Shown here in pieces: positions 41,412 to 49,943 of a stretch of DNA of 64,000 bases (position 1 is its first letter; every line of letters begins with the position of its first letter). The DNA is from Actinotignum timonense (GTDB lineage Bacteria; Actinomycetota; Actinomycetes; Actinomycetales; Actinomycetaceae): assembly GCF_030216305.1 (NCBI RefSeq), contig NZ_JASOKT010000009.1, positions 18,899-82,898 of the forward strand, written 5' to 3'. The position numbers and the translations under genes are program-made. The notes under the pieces were generated by a model. It ran no database searches. It saw nothing but the letters and a program-made list of their open reading frames with translations, and was not told where the DNA came from.

Positions 41412-42680
41412 TCACCTTTTATTATTTTCACGGCAACTACGAGCCCACGAGGCAATCCCTTGTTTCGACGACATGAACGGGTAAAGGGTCGCTTGATAAG
41501 CATGATAGAGGTCCGGTTGTCCTGGCCACGTGTAAGTTACAGGAACGTTACTCCTGTCAACTTCATGGAACCAGCCACCACCAGGTTTGTCTACGATTAC
41601 CGAATCAATCCAACGCCAAATACGTTCGTACAGCTTAGATAGTCCAACATCCGGGCTCTCCTCGTACAGGAAGCGAGTAGCGCCAGCTCCTTCGGCGGGT
41701 GGCCACCAGAATTTTTCCGTAACCACAGGGGACCCATCCCAATCAACGGTGTAAACAAATCCTCCCTCTCGAGTCCACCCATCTTCGAATGCTCCCTTCA
41801 CAAGGTTTTTCGCCGCTGGGAGCATCCAATCCTGCTCAATTCCTGCACCACGAATTTGCATAAGCAGTTTCGCCCACTCCAGCCAGTGTCCAGGTTGCGA
41901 TCCGTAAGGACGGAACGCATGTCGCGGATCGTCACGGTTGTAGTCACGCAACGGATGCCACTCTTCATCGAAGTGCTCCGGGATACGCCAACTTCCTTGT
42001 TCGCTAGATACGGCCTGCCCCACTGTATTCTCCGCAATACGACTAGCACGTTTGAGGAATTCCTTATCGTTTGTAGCCTCATATGCAGCTAGAAAAGCTT
42101 CAGTCAGATGCATATTTGCATTTTGGCCCCGATAGGTATCAAGGTCTGTAAATGTCCGATCATAGGCTTCGACGCAGCGTCCCTCGTCATCGAGCCAGTA
42201 TTTCGTATCGATTAAGTCGATGGATTCTTCGAGTAGTTTTACCGCACCGGGGATGCCGGCAAGAGTTGCCGAGGCGGCAGCAAGCATAATATGGGCCTGA
42301 CCGTAGAGCTCTTTCCGATCCGATGGGGTATTACCTCCCACGGTGGCATACCACCCACCATATTCGCGATCCTTACCCGGCCCATCTAAGTAAAAACGCA
42401 CGCCTTGTTCAGCCAGTTTTTCCGCACCTTGCCGACCGAGCATTGCGGCGACCGCGAAACAGTGGATCATTCGCGCCCCGAGATACAGTTCAGCACCCCG
42501 TTCAGGCATAGGATTGCCATCTCGATCCAGATAAGCGAACCCCAGATCCGATGACTGCCACACCCGCGGCTGGAAATGATCCAAAAGCCTCTCGCGCTCA
42601 CATAAAAGGTACTCCTGGTGGGTTACATCAGAAAACGCTGGAGTTTCAGACGAATTTAACTGAGATGAGAAAACAGGCAT
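41412..42680 (-). CDS. AGE-fold (YihS-like) aldose-ketose isomerase/epimerase
   Basis: A 422-residue (alpha/alpha)6-barrel protein of the N-acylglucosamine 2-epimerase superfamily. GGWYATVGGNTPSDRKELYGQA, NANMHLTEAFLAAYEA, RPYGSQPGHWLEWAKLL and FWWPPAEG match the YihS/mannose-isomerase branch, with catalytic histidines in NMHLTEA and PGHWLEW. Members isomerise mannose/fructose, lyxose/xylulose or sulfoquinovose. AAGGAAG precedes the ATG at 42680. It is divergent from a xylulokinase gene, so production of D-xylulose from D-lyxose is an attractive but unproven role. Confidence 0.8.
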   Translation of the reverse strand: MPVFSSQLNSSETPAFSDVTHQEYLLCERERLLDHFQPRVWQSSDLGFAYLDRDGNPMPERGAELYLGARMIHCFAVAAMLGRQGAEKLAEQGVRFYLDGPGKDREYGGWYATVGGNTPSDRKELYGQAHIMLAAASATLAGIPGAVKLLEESIDLIDTKYWLDDEGRCVEAYDRTFTDLDTYRGQNANMHLTEAFLAAYEATNDKEFLKRASRIAENTVGQAVSSEQGSWRIPEHFDEEWHPLRDYNRDDPRHAFRPYGSQPGHWLEWAKLLMQIRGAGIEQDWMLPAAKNLVKGAFEDGWTREGGFVYTVDWDGSPVVTEKFWWPPAEGAGATRFLYEESPDVGLSKLYERIWRWIDSVIVDKPGGGWFHEVDRSNVPVTYTWPGQPDLYHAYQATLYPFMSSKQGIASWARSCRENNKR

Positions 42681-42790
42681 CGTGTTGACTTCCTTGTCCC
42701 TAACGACATTGACCCCTCTATTGTATTCCACTCGAGCCTCTGTCGGGCAAAAGACAAAACATTAGTTCCTGGCGGCAACAAACACTGATA

Positions 42791-42832
42791 GACTATTTCT
42801 TAGTTAAAGCTAACGTCACCCACAGAATAGTC
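42791..42832. promoter_or_regulatory. Inverted repeat in the AGE isomerase/xylulokinase divergent region
   Basis: GACTATT (42791-42797) and AATAGTC (42826-42832) are complements 28 bases apart. Between them TTAG-TTAAAG-CTAA (42800-42813) forms a smaller repeat. They lie just ahead of the xylulokinase ribosome binding site. A regulator site is possible; evidence is weak. Confidence 0.3.
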
Positions 42833-42844
42833 AAAGGAGACATA

Positions 42845-44311
42845 GTGGCACTTGTAGCGGGTGTAGATTCTTCTACTCAGTCAACAAAAGTTCTCATTGT
42901 CAACACAGATAACGGCGCAGTTGTTCGGATGGGCACTTGTCCCCATCCTTCGGGAACCGAAGTGGATCCTAACGAATGGCTTACAGCTTTGAGAACAGCT
43001 ATCCAAAAAGCTGGTGGAATAAGCGACGTATCTTCCATTTCCATCGCCGGCCAGCAGCATGGCCTGGTCGCATTGGATGCGAACGGCGATATTATTCGAC
43101 CCGCGCTTCTCTGGAATGACACGCGTTCCGGGCCAGGTGCTGCCGCGCTTGTTGATGAGTTGGGGCCCGAATTTTGGGCAAAAGCGACCGGTTCCGTTCC
43201 CGTCGCTTCCTTGACGGTCTCCAAACTCCGTTTTCTCGCCGATAGCGAGCCTCACAATGCCGCTCGGATCAAGGCGATATGTCTACCTCACGACTGGTTA
43301 ACATGGAAATTATCTGGGTCAACAAGGCTATCTGAACTTACAACTGACCGCAGCGATGCATCTGGGACAGGATATGTAGACTGCTCAACTGACGAATACC
43401 GCTATGATATCCTGGCGCACGCTCTACACATCACCACCGAAAAAGCTAAGGATATAATTCTTCCCCGAATTGTTCCCTATAACCAAAGCGTTGGAACTGT
43501 CGCACAGGAATGGATAACCGACAAACCTTCCCGTCAACAAATTCTAATTGGCCCCGGAATGGGTGATAACGCCGGATCGGCATTTGGTCTTAACCTTCAA
43601 ACTAACCAGGCATCAATCTCCATCGGAACCTCCGGCGTTATCGCGACGATTTCCGACACCCCTATTCAAGATCCTCGTTTCGGTGTTACCGGATTTTCAG
43701 ATGCCACAGACAAATGGCTACCGCTTGCCTGCACCCTCAATGGTGCCCTCATCCAGGACTACTTCCGCAAGATCCTAAACGTGAGCTTTGAAGAGTTAGG
43801 CACCCTTGCCGAACGAGCACAACCGGGAGCCCAAGGCGTTACCCTGGTTCCTTATTTCCAAGGAGAAAGAACACCCAATCTGCCTTACGCAACCGCGCAT
43901 ATCGCGGGGCTCACCTCTCATAATTTCACACGTGAAAACCTCGCCCGTGCGGCCTACGAGGGTCTTGCTTGCCTAATGCGCGGGGCGCTCGAAGCTCTTC
44001 GCGGCGGAGGAATATCAGTCAATGATGCCATGCTTATCGGCGGAGGCGCACAATCAGAAACGCTCAACCAGATTCTTGCGGATGTTCTCGAAATTCCTAT
44101 TAGCGTTCCGCGAACTTCCGAATACGTCGCTAGGGGTGCAGCGCGGCAAGCCGCCGTGGTTGCGGGTATTCCTGAGAATACTAACTCTTGGTCCCCAGAC
44201 ATTACCCAAACATACAAGCCGCGAGAGAATGAAAGCGTCTGGGAACGCTATAGAGCCGTCTCCGAGTCAATTCGTAAAAGCTACCCGACCTTTCGTCCTG
44301 AATCAGCCTAA
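42845..44311 (+). CDS. xylB: Xylulokinase (FGGY family)
   Basis: A 488-residue carbohydrate kinase. ATP-site DSSTQSTK at residues 8-15, ISIAGQQHGLV and the TTDRSDASGTGYVD segment are typical of bacterial xylulokinases, as are GPGMGDNAGSAFGL and GTSGV. It phosphorylates D-xylulose to xylulose 5-phosphate. The start is GTG, five bases after AAAGGAG. An aldose 1-epimerase follows after 60 bases. It is the best xylB candidate of the three FGGY genes in the window because of its place next to xylA, the ROK regulator and the AGE isomerase. Confidence 0.88.
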   Translation: MALVAGVDSSTQSTKVLIVNTDNGAVVRMGTCPHPSGTEVDPNEWLTALRTAIQKAGGISDVSSISIAGQQHGLVALDANGDIIRPALLWNDTRSGPGAAALVDELGPEFWAKATGSVPVASLTVSKLRFLADSEPHNAARIKAICLPHDWLTWKLSGSTRLSELTTDRSDASGTGYVDCSTDEYRYDILAHALHITTEKAKDIILPRIVPYNQSVGTVAQEWITDKPSRQQILIGPGMGDNAGSAFGLNLQTNQASISIGTSGVIATISDTPIQDPRFGVTGFSDATDKWLPLACTLNGALIQDYFRKILNVSFEELGTLAERAQPGAQGVTLVPYFQGERTPNLPYATAHIAGLTSHNFTRENLARAAYEGLACLMRGALEALRGGGISVNDAMLIGGGAQSETLNQILADVLEIPISVPRTSEYVARGAARQAAVVAGIPENTNSWSPDITQTYKPRENESVWERYRAVSESIRKSYPTFRPESA

Positions 44312-44371
44312 CTGTAAATCGCAATAGCGACCGTACTACTTCATCCTTTATCAATCCGGAGAACGCGGGAC

Positions 44372-45448
44372 ATGATTCTTTCTTACGATCGCACTTCCAC
44401 ACGTGGACAAGTTACGTTAAAAGTATCTACAATCGGCGCAACCCTTCTCAGCTATCAAATAGATGGGACCGAGTTTATAGACGGTTATCTCAACGAAGAT
44501 GAGTTGCAAACACAAGATGGTTTCAGATCTGCAGTGTTGGTGCCCTGGTCAGATCGACTTTGTGACGGAAGATATTCTTCCGCTATCTACAAGGACGACG
44601 GTGTAGGTGACCGTCCGCGCATTGGTCAGAGCCCCGGCCCGTTCGCTGCCGATCACATTTTCTCGGCAAAAAACCCGAAGTATGAACCTGGCATTCACGG
44701 TCTTGTTTACGACAAAGATTTCACGGTTGTCGAGAAAAGCTCCAAAGCTCTGAGGTTAGAGCTTCATCTGGAATCCGAACCTGGATACCCCTTTGAACTA
44801 CTAATCTCCGTCAGTTTCGAGATAACACCCGACGGAGACCTCGTCACACGAATAAGCGCGCAGAATCAATCTCCGATCGCCTGCCCAATCTTTATCGGTT
44901 GGCATCCATATTTTCTTCTTGACGGCCCTCTAGGGCAAGCCGACCTGCGCATATATGGATCTTCAGTAGTGAAAACCGACGACGACCTCATTCCCCTTCC
45001 AGGAAACGCTGCATTTAAACCGATACAAAGTCCCGCGCCTGGGAAAGTCTCGGCCTATGCGGACGTGGGGTACACCCACCTGAAAAACCTCCAAGATATT
45101 GAGCACTGCAATCCCCCTACAGGTGCGATTACATCGCTTGACGGCAAAGCTTCGAGGGATTTTTCGGGTTATGCCCATCTAAACACTGGGAACCGCTCAA
45201 TTCACATGTACGTGAATTTTGGAGCCGATCTTCCGTTGCGCACATTCCATGTGTTCACCGGTCATAACCTCAAGCGACATCCTCTTACTTCAATTGCCAT
45301 CGAACCATGTCAGGCTATTGTTAATGCCTTCAACCGACATGATGTCGGAAATAAACTTGTACAACCAGGAGATAGCAGGCAAATGCGTACTCTCATCCAA
45401 GCCAGGATCGAAGGATCGTCTTCTACAACCGACCCGATGTGCAGTTAA
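44372..45448 (+). CDS. Aldose 1-epimerase family protein (AT-richer copy)
   Basis: A 358-residue beta-sandwich mutarotase. FRSAVLVPWSDRLCDGRY, GIHGLVYD (catalytic histidine), FIGWHPYF (second histidine) and AIEPCQAIVNAFN (catalytic glutamate) are conserved. It interconverts sugar anomers, probably feeding xylose to xylose isomerase. It follows the xylulokinase gene. A second, GC-rich copy with the same layout is at 55191. Its stop codon TAA (45446-45448) overlaps the convergent transaldolase stop at 45445-45447. Confidence 0.87.
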   Translation: MILSYDRTSTRGQVTLKVSTIGATLLSYQIDGTEFIDGYLNEDELQTQDGFRSAVLVPWSDRLCDGRYSSAIYKDDGVGDRPRIGQSPGPFAADHIFSAKNPKYEPGIHGLVYDKDFTVVEKSSKALRLELHLESEPGYPFELLISVSFEITPDGDLVTRISAQNQSPIACPIFIGWHPYFLLDGPLGQADLRIYGSSVVKTDDDLIPLPGNAAFKPIQSPAPGKVSAYADVGYTHLKNLQDIEHCNPPTGAITSLDGKASRDFSGYAHLNTGNRSIHMYVNFGADLPLRTFHVFTGHNLKRHPLTSIAIEPCQAIVNAFNRHDVGNKLVQPGDSRQMRTLIQARIEGSSSTTDPMCS

Positions 45449-46086
45449 ACTCTTCCGCCGTCACGCTCAAACGTGGTCAGTGCCTCAATTGAGAGTGGAT
45501 TATTTACCAGCGTCTCAGCTACTGAGAGCGAAATTGTAACATCATCTGCACCAGCTGCAAACGCCGCTGATACATCTTCAACTTTCCGAAGCGACGCCGC
45601 GAGGATACGAGTTTTTGTCTCAGATAGAATCCGAGCCATACGTTTGAGCTCCAATTCCGGATCTTTGCCAATGTCACGCATTCTGCAAAAATACGGAGCA
45701 AGTCCCCACGCCCCTAATTCTCCAGCAATAGCAGCCTGTGTAGAGTCATAAACCGCCGTAAGCAGCACTTCATGTCCTTCGTTGGTCACTTTAGCCGCAA
45801 CAGATAGCCCCTCAAGCGTCGCCGGAATTTTAACCACAACGTCATCGCCTAGACTTAGAATTTGACGAGCAGAATCCTCAATCTCACTCTCGGTACACCC
45901 TGCGGTTTGGAAGAATAATCGATCAAAACCAAATTCTTGGAGAGTGCGATAAAGCTCTGGGATATCCTGCTGGCGCAACCCCTGCCTCGCCAAAATGGTA
46001 GGGTTCGATGTCACTCCAGAAAAAACTCCTGTTGATGCATACTTACGCATCAGCGCACAATCGGCACTGTCAAAATAGATCGCCAT
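45445..46086 (-). CDS. Small transaldolase / fructose-6-phosphate-aldolase-like enzyme
   Basis: A 213-residue TIM barrel of the short transaldolase/FSA group. The Schiff-base lysine is K86 in VVKIPAT; GVTSNPTIL near residue 24 is the family signature. It probably moves or cleaves a three-carbon unit from a ketose phosphate. GAGAGA precedes ATG at 46086; an upstream in-frame ATG at 46170 has no such site. It is last in the seven-gene operon, 104 bases after the second FGGY kinase. Its stop overlaps the convergent aldose epimerase stop. Confidence 0.85.
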   Translation of the reverse strand: MAIYFDSADCALMRKYASTGVFSGVTSNPTILARQGLRQQDIPELYRTLQEFGFDRLFFQTAGCTESEIEDSARQILSLGDDVVVKIPATLEGLSVAAKVTNEGHEVLLTAVYDSTQAAIAGELGAWGLAPYFCRMRDIGKDPELELKRMARILSETKTRILAASLRKVEDVSAAFAAGADDVTISLSVAETLVNNPLSIEALTTFERDGGRV

Positions 46087-46190
46087 TTTATCTCTCTCAT
46101 TCGTAATTGCTATCCGGACCGTTTTGACGTATCGGCAAAGAACACTCGTGTCATAGTGAGCCACGCTCATTCAGGGACGTTACCTTTTCT

Positions 46191-47693
46191 TCAACGACAA
46201 TTAGCTTTTCTACTAGCTACCATATCGAGATAACGCGAGAATCTGTCGCTTCGCCCGCGCTCGGCTTTCGGCGTAAATGTAGATGAAACAGTAGGTCGAA
46301 CCCGGGCCCGAACGGCGTCAATCGAATCACCCGTCATCACCGCCAACGCCTGGACACACGCGCCCCTAGCAGTTGCTTCTGTCAATTCAAGACGGGAGAC
46401 TGGCTCACCCATAAAGTCTGCCAATAACTGACAGTAGACATCCGACTTTGCACCTCCACCCACAGCAACATTTACACCGTTGATACCCGAACCTAGAGCC
46501 CGTATTTTTCTTGATCCGGCATACAAACCCATTACAACGCCCTCGAAGGCAGTGAAGGCTAGATCCTCGCGTGTCGTACCGTTTGTTAGCCCCTCAAGCA
46601 ATCCGGTTGCGTTCGGTATCGACGGAGAACGTTCACCATCAAAAAATGGAACCAGCAGTGGCGTATTACAAGAAACGCTCACCGATTCCGCCAGGTTGCC
46701 TAGCTCCTGAACGGATACTCCTAACCATTTCGCCACCGTATCCGTCACTTTCGTCGAGTTGAGCGTGCACGTTAATGGCAGCCAACCTCCTGTGGCATTA
46801 CAGACTCCGTCAACATCTCCAGAATAATCGCGAACAGGCGTAGGAGATGAACTGAAAGTGACTCCCGATGTACCAATTGAAAAACACATATCGCCGTCGT
46901 CGAGACCTATGCCGACCGCACCAAGATGCTGGTCGCCACCCCCAACCGCCACAATGACGTCAGAGGCAAGTCCTAGGTCTACGGCCGCTTCAGGAGATAT
47001 TGAGCCTACAGCCTCCGACGGTTCGAGAACTTCGGGGAAAACATCATGCCAAGATCGGGAAGGAATCCCCTCCCCTTCCTTCCCAAACGCGTTGCTTATA
47101 ACGTCAGATACCAACTCTAAGAGATAGACGTTTCTCAAACCATCGAAATAACCAGTCCCAGAGGCTTCGCTCCGGTCTGTCACAAATTGACCAGTTAAGC
47201 GATAGGTAAGGTAATCATGCGGAAGCAAGATTTTAGAAATCCGCTCCAACGTATCTACTTCATGACGCGCGAGCCAGAGTAACTTTGAAACCGTATGTGC
47301 AGCGTTCGGAACGAAACCGACTTTTTCTACCCAGAATTCTTTACCATACGTTTCAACGAGCATCTCTGCTTCAAGTGCAGAGGTCGTGTCATTCCACAGT
47401 TTCGCCGGCCGAATGACTGTGCATTCTCGATCTAGAGGCACAAGTCCATGACACTGACCTGCAACTGAGATAGCTCCAATCTTGCACACTTCAAGACCAC
47501 GCGCATGGAGGAGACGCATCCCTTTTACTAGAGAGTCCCACCAGGTCTCCGGATTCTGTTCCGACACTGGTGGCTGAGTAGCCGGTAGCGGATTTGACAC
47601 GCAATCAACTACGTGAAACGTCTCCGCATCCCGCACTTCTAAGGTTACGGATTGGGTTGAACAGTCAATCCCAAGGACAAAGGACACTTTCAT
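46191..47693 (-). CDS. FGGY-family carbohydrate kinase (xylulokinase-like), second in the operon
   Basis: A 500-residue kinase. FVLGIDCSTQSVTLEV at the N-terminus, ISVAGQCHGLVPLD (glutamine-histidine motif altered from GQQHG to GQCHG), DRSEASGTGYFD and AVGGGDQHLGAVGIG are seen. The altered substrate motif hints at a ketose or polyol other than D-xylulose. The ATG overlaps the upstream SIS gene stop by four bases (ATGA), so the two are translationally coupled. It belongs to the minus-strand operon 53634-45445. Confidence 0.85.
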   Translation of the reverse strand: MKVSFVLGIDCSTQSVTLEVRDAETFHVVDCVSNPLPATQPPVSEQNPETWWDSLVKGMRLLHARGLEVCKIGAISVAGQCHGLVPLDRECTVIRPAKLWNDTTSALEAEMLVETYGKEFWVEKVGFVPNAAHTVSKLLWLARHEVDTLERISKILLPHDYLTYRLTGQFVTDRSEASGTGYFDGLRNVYLLELVSDVISNAFGKEGEGIPSRSWHDVFPEVLEPSEAVGSISPEAAVDLGLASDVIVAVGGGDQHLGAVGIGLDDGDMCFSIGTSGVTFSSSPTPVRDYSGDVDGVCNATGGWLPLTCTLNSTKVTDTVAKWLGVSVQELGNLAESVSVSCNTPLLVPFFDGERSPSIPNATGLLEGLTNGTTREDLAFTAFEGVVMGLYAGSRKIRALGSGINGVNVAVGGGAKSDVYCQLLADFMGEPVSRLELTEATARGACVQALAVMTGDSIDAVRARVRPTVSSTFTPKAERGRSDRFSRYLDMVASRKANCR

Positions 47694-48313
47694 TGCTCCA
47701 ATCTGTTGAGCTCTTCAGGTGCCGTCTGCATTTTTCCAACTGCGCCCGCCGGATGAATTTCAAGCGTTTCTTTCCACGATCTCTTACGTAAACGCATAAG
47801 CACATAAGCCAACGCATCACCCCATACCCCGGAAACCAGCGTTGATCCCATGGCGATAACGTTGCCCGGATCCGCTTGATCGGGCGTGTGTAAGAGGACA
47901 GTTACATCAGCTAGTCCAGCAAGTTCCGAAGACTCGTTCTCAGTCAACGCTACAATTTTCGTTCCCTTTTCTCGCAAAATCGAGCAGAGCTGATTAAGCT
48001 CGTCGGATCCGCCTCCTTTAGAAATCGCAAAAACAACATCGTCTTTGGTGATAGCTCCCATGGTGCCGTGGAGACAGTCCATCGGGTGAAGGAAAACCGC
48101 TGGCGTACCAGATACGGATAAAAGATGAGCCATTCGGCGCCCGGCATGTCCAGAGGTTCCCGCTCCGGTAACTATAACTTTTCCTGTCATATGCAAACAT
48201 AAGTCTGCCACCTCTATAAAAGAGTTGTTCAGCAACTGCGCTACTCCAGCAACCGCCCTAGCTTCCCGTTCAATTTGTTGACGTGCAGCTTCCAAAACAG
48301 CCTGGTTTTTCAT
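47690..48313 (-). CDS. SIS-domain sugar-phosphate isomerase (KdsD/GutQ-like, no CBS domains)
   Basis: A 207-residue single SIS domain. GKVIVTGAGTSGHAGRRMAH, TPAVFLHPMDCLHGTMG and DDVVFAISKGGGSDEL closely follow arabinose-5-phosphate isomerases, but the usual two CBS domains are missing. The HP-x-x-C-LHG segment keeps the catalytic histidine. An aldose-ketose phosphate isomerisation (arabinose 5-phosphate to ribulose 5-phosphate, or a hexose analogue) is expected. It is preceded by a hairpin-containing gap after the ABC ATPase gene and overlaps the FGGY kinase by four bases. Confidence 0.82.
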   Translation of the reverse strand: MKNQAVLEAARQQIEREARAVAGVAQLLNNSFIEVADLCLHMTGKVIVTGAGTSGHAGRRMAHLLSVSGTPAVFLHPMDCLHGTMGAITKDDVVFAISKGGGSDELNQLCSILREKGTKIVALTENESSELAGLADVTVLLHTPDQADPGNVIAMGSTLVSGVWGDALAYVLMRLRKRSWKETLEIHPAGAVGKMQTAPEELNRLEQ

Positions 48314-48336
48314 ATTTTATTCTTTCCTAAGTGAAG

Positions 48337-48377
48337 GTGGGGTGCGAGGGCCACGGTTGAGCAGCCTCACACCCCAC
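48337..48377 (-). repeat. 13-bp hairpin between the ABC ATPase and SIS genes
   Basis: GTGGGGTGCGAGG (48337-48349) pairs with CCTCACACCCCAC (48365-48377) with one mismatch and a 15-base loop. It fills the intercistronic gap. On the minus strand CTTCACTTAGG follows, without a T-run. It may partly terminate or protect the transporter message. Confidence 0.6.
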
Positions 48378-48389
48378 TATCTTTTGAAC

Positions 48390-49940
48390 CTATTCAGAAA
48401 TCTCTTGCCACGCCATCTCACGGAGCCGCGTAACGTTTAGATCTCCCGCAGGAACTCCTGATTGGACAACTCGGCCATGCGCGAAAACAGTCACATCATC
48501 GCAAAGCTCAAGAATCTCTTCTTCCTCGGACGATACGACCATGACAGCAAGACCCTCTTCATGCGCGAGTTCCCGGACGATTCTATGAATTTCAGCTTTG
48601 ACACCAATATCCACGCCCTTTGTTGGTTCGTCTAGCATCAGAATCTGCGAGTCTTCCATTATGACTCGAGCTAGGAGAACTTTCTGCTGGTTACCCCCAG
48701 AAAGCGACTCTATCGACGCCTCAACATTACCTCGCACCTTTAAAGCGTCGAACTGTCGTTTCGATGCCTTCCGTGCCTTCCTGCGGTCAAGGAATCCAGG
48801 TTTAGAGTACCGGTCTGTAATTGGGAGTGTGGCATTTCGATAGCTATTTAATTGAGGAACAATCCCATCAAGTTTCCTTTCCTCTGTGAGATAAGAAAAC
48901 CCAGCTTTCTGCGCGCTTTTCGGGTTCTTAGGCTTATACGGGTTCCCATTAACCGTAAATTCACCCGACTCATATTCGTCAGCCCCGTAAATACAACGCA
49001 TGGCCTCGGTCCGCCCAGATCCGATTAACCCGTAGAACCCATGGACTCGACCCGGATAAACATCGAACGACACACCTTTATGGGCTGCTGAACGCAGATT
49101 CCGAACAGAAAGTGCAGGTACGCCTTCCGGCACCTTCCCTTGCCGTTCACGAACAGTAGCGCTAGTTTCAACGGATACATCTGTACCCGCATTCACTTCA
49201 CCGGCGATCGCGGTTACAACCTCTGCATGCGAAACCTCGTCCGCCCTTCCCGAAATCCTTACCTTACCGTCAACAAGAGCAACGATCTTATCGGCCACGG
49301 CGTACAGCTCATCAAGTTTGTGGTTGACGAGTACAATCCCGATACCTTCCTTTTTAGAAAGATCACGCACCCACTCCAGGAAACTCTCTACCTGTTCACC
49401 TTCGAGCGACGTTGTTGGCTCATCCAGGAGCAAATAGCGCGTGTTTCGAGTTGTAGCAATAGCAATCTCCATCAGTTGCCGAGTCGCAACGGGGTAGCTA
49501 CCTACCTTACGATCAACATCAACATCAATTCCGTATTTCTCCATAAGAGACCTGGCAGATTTTCGCATAGCTGACCGGTCGAGGTTAGGGCCTTTTCTAA
49601 CTTCTCTCCCTAAGAACGTATTCTCGGTCACCGAGAGATTAGGAAGAAGAGAAAGCTCCTGGTAAACAGTAGCTACCCCGTGTGAAAGGGCATCTGAAGG
49701 GGAAGCGAAGGTTACTTTCTCCCCGTCCACTTCAAGGTAACCATCATCGTTACGGTATGCGCCTGAAAGTACTTTAAGCAGAGTTGATTTTCCCGCTCCG
49801 TTATGCCCGACGAGCCCCACGACTTCGCCAGGGTGAACCGTTAAAGAAACACCGGAGAGAGCGGGTGTACCCGCAAAAAGCTTCCAAATATCGACCGCCT
49901 TGAGGGACCGCTTGCTCCCCGGCGTTTCCAACGTTGTCAT
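48390..49940 (-). CDS. Sugar ABC transporter ATP-binding protein (RbsA/XylG type, two domains)
   Basis: A 516-residue protein with two ATPase domains. Domain 1: GHNGAGKST (45-53), ATRQLMEIA and LLLDEPTTSL. Domain 2: a degenerate P-loop GLIGSGRTEA typical of monosaccharide importers, LSGGNQQKVLLARVI and LMLDEPTKGVD. It drives uptake through the RbsC-like permease. It starts three bases after the binding-protein stop, with only a weak GGGG ribosome binding site, so coupling is likely. A hairpin follows before the SIS gene. Confidence 0.92.
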   Translation of the reverse strand: MTTLETPGSKRSLKAVDIWKLFAGTPALSGVSLTVHPGEVVGLVGHNGAGKSTLLKVLSGAYRNDDGYLEVDGEKVTFASPSDALSHGVATVYQELSLLPNLSVTENTFLGREVRKGPNLDRSAMRKSARSLMEKYGIDVDVDRKVGSYPVATRQLMEIAIATTRNTRYLLLDEPTTSLEGEQVESFLEWVRDLSKKEGIGIVLVNHKLDELYAVADKIVALVDGKVRISGRADEVSHAEVVTAIAGEVNAGTDVSVETSATVRERQGKVPEGVPALSVRNLRSAAHKGVSFDVYPGRVHGFYGLIGSGRTEAMRCIYGADEYESGEFTVNGNPYKPKNPKSAQKAGFSYLTEERKLDGIVPQLNSYRNATLPITDRYSKPGFLDRRKARKASKRQFDALKVRGNVEASIESLSGGNQQKVLLARVIMEDSQILMLDEPTKGVDIGVKAEIHRIVRELAHEEGLAVMVVSSEEEEILELCDDVTVFAHGRVVQSGVPAGDLNVTRLREMAWQEISE

Positions 49941-49943
49941 CTT

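Noticed and set aside
41412..46086. Sulfoquinovose degradation (YihS-like isomerase plus transaldolase)
   Set aside because: The sulfo-transaldolase and sulfo-EMP pathways need a GH31 sulfoquinovosidase and SLA reductase or dehydrogenase, which are not seen; the isomerase and the transaldolase belong to different operons.
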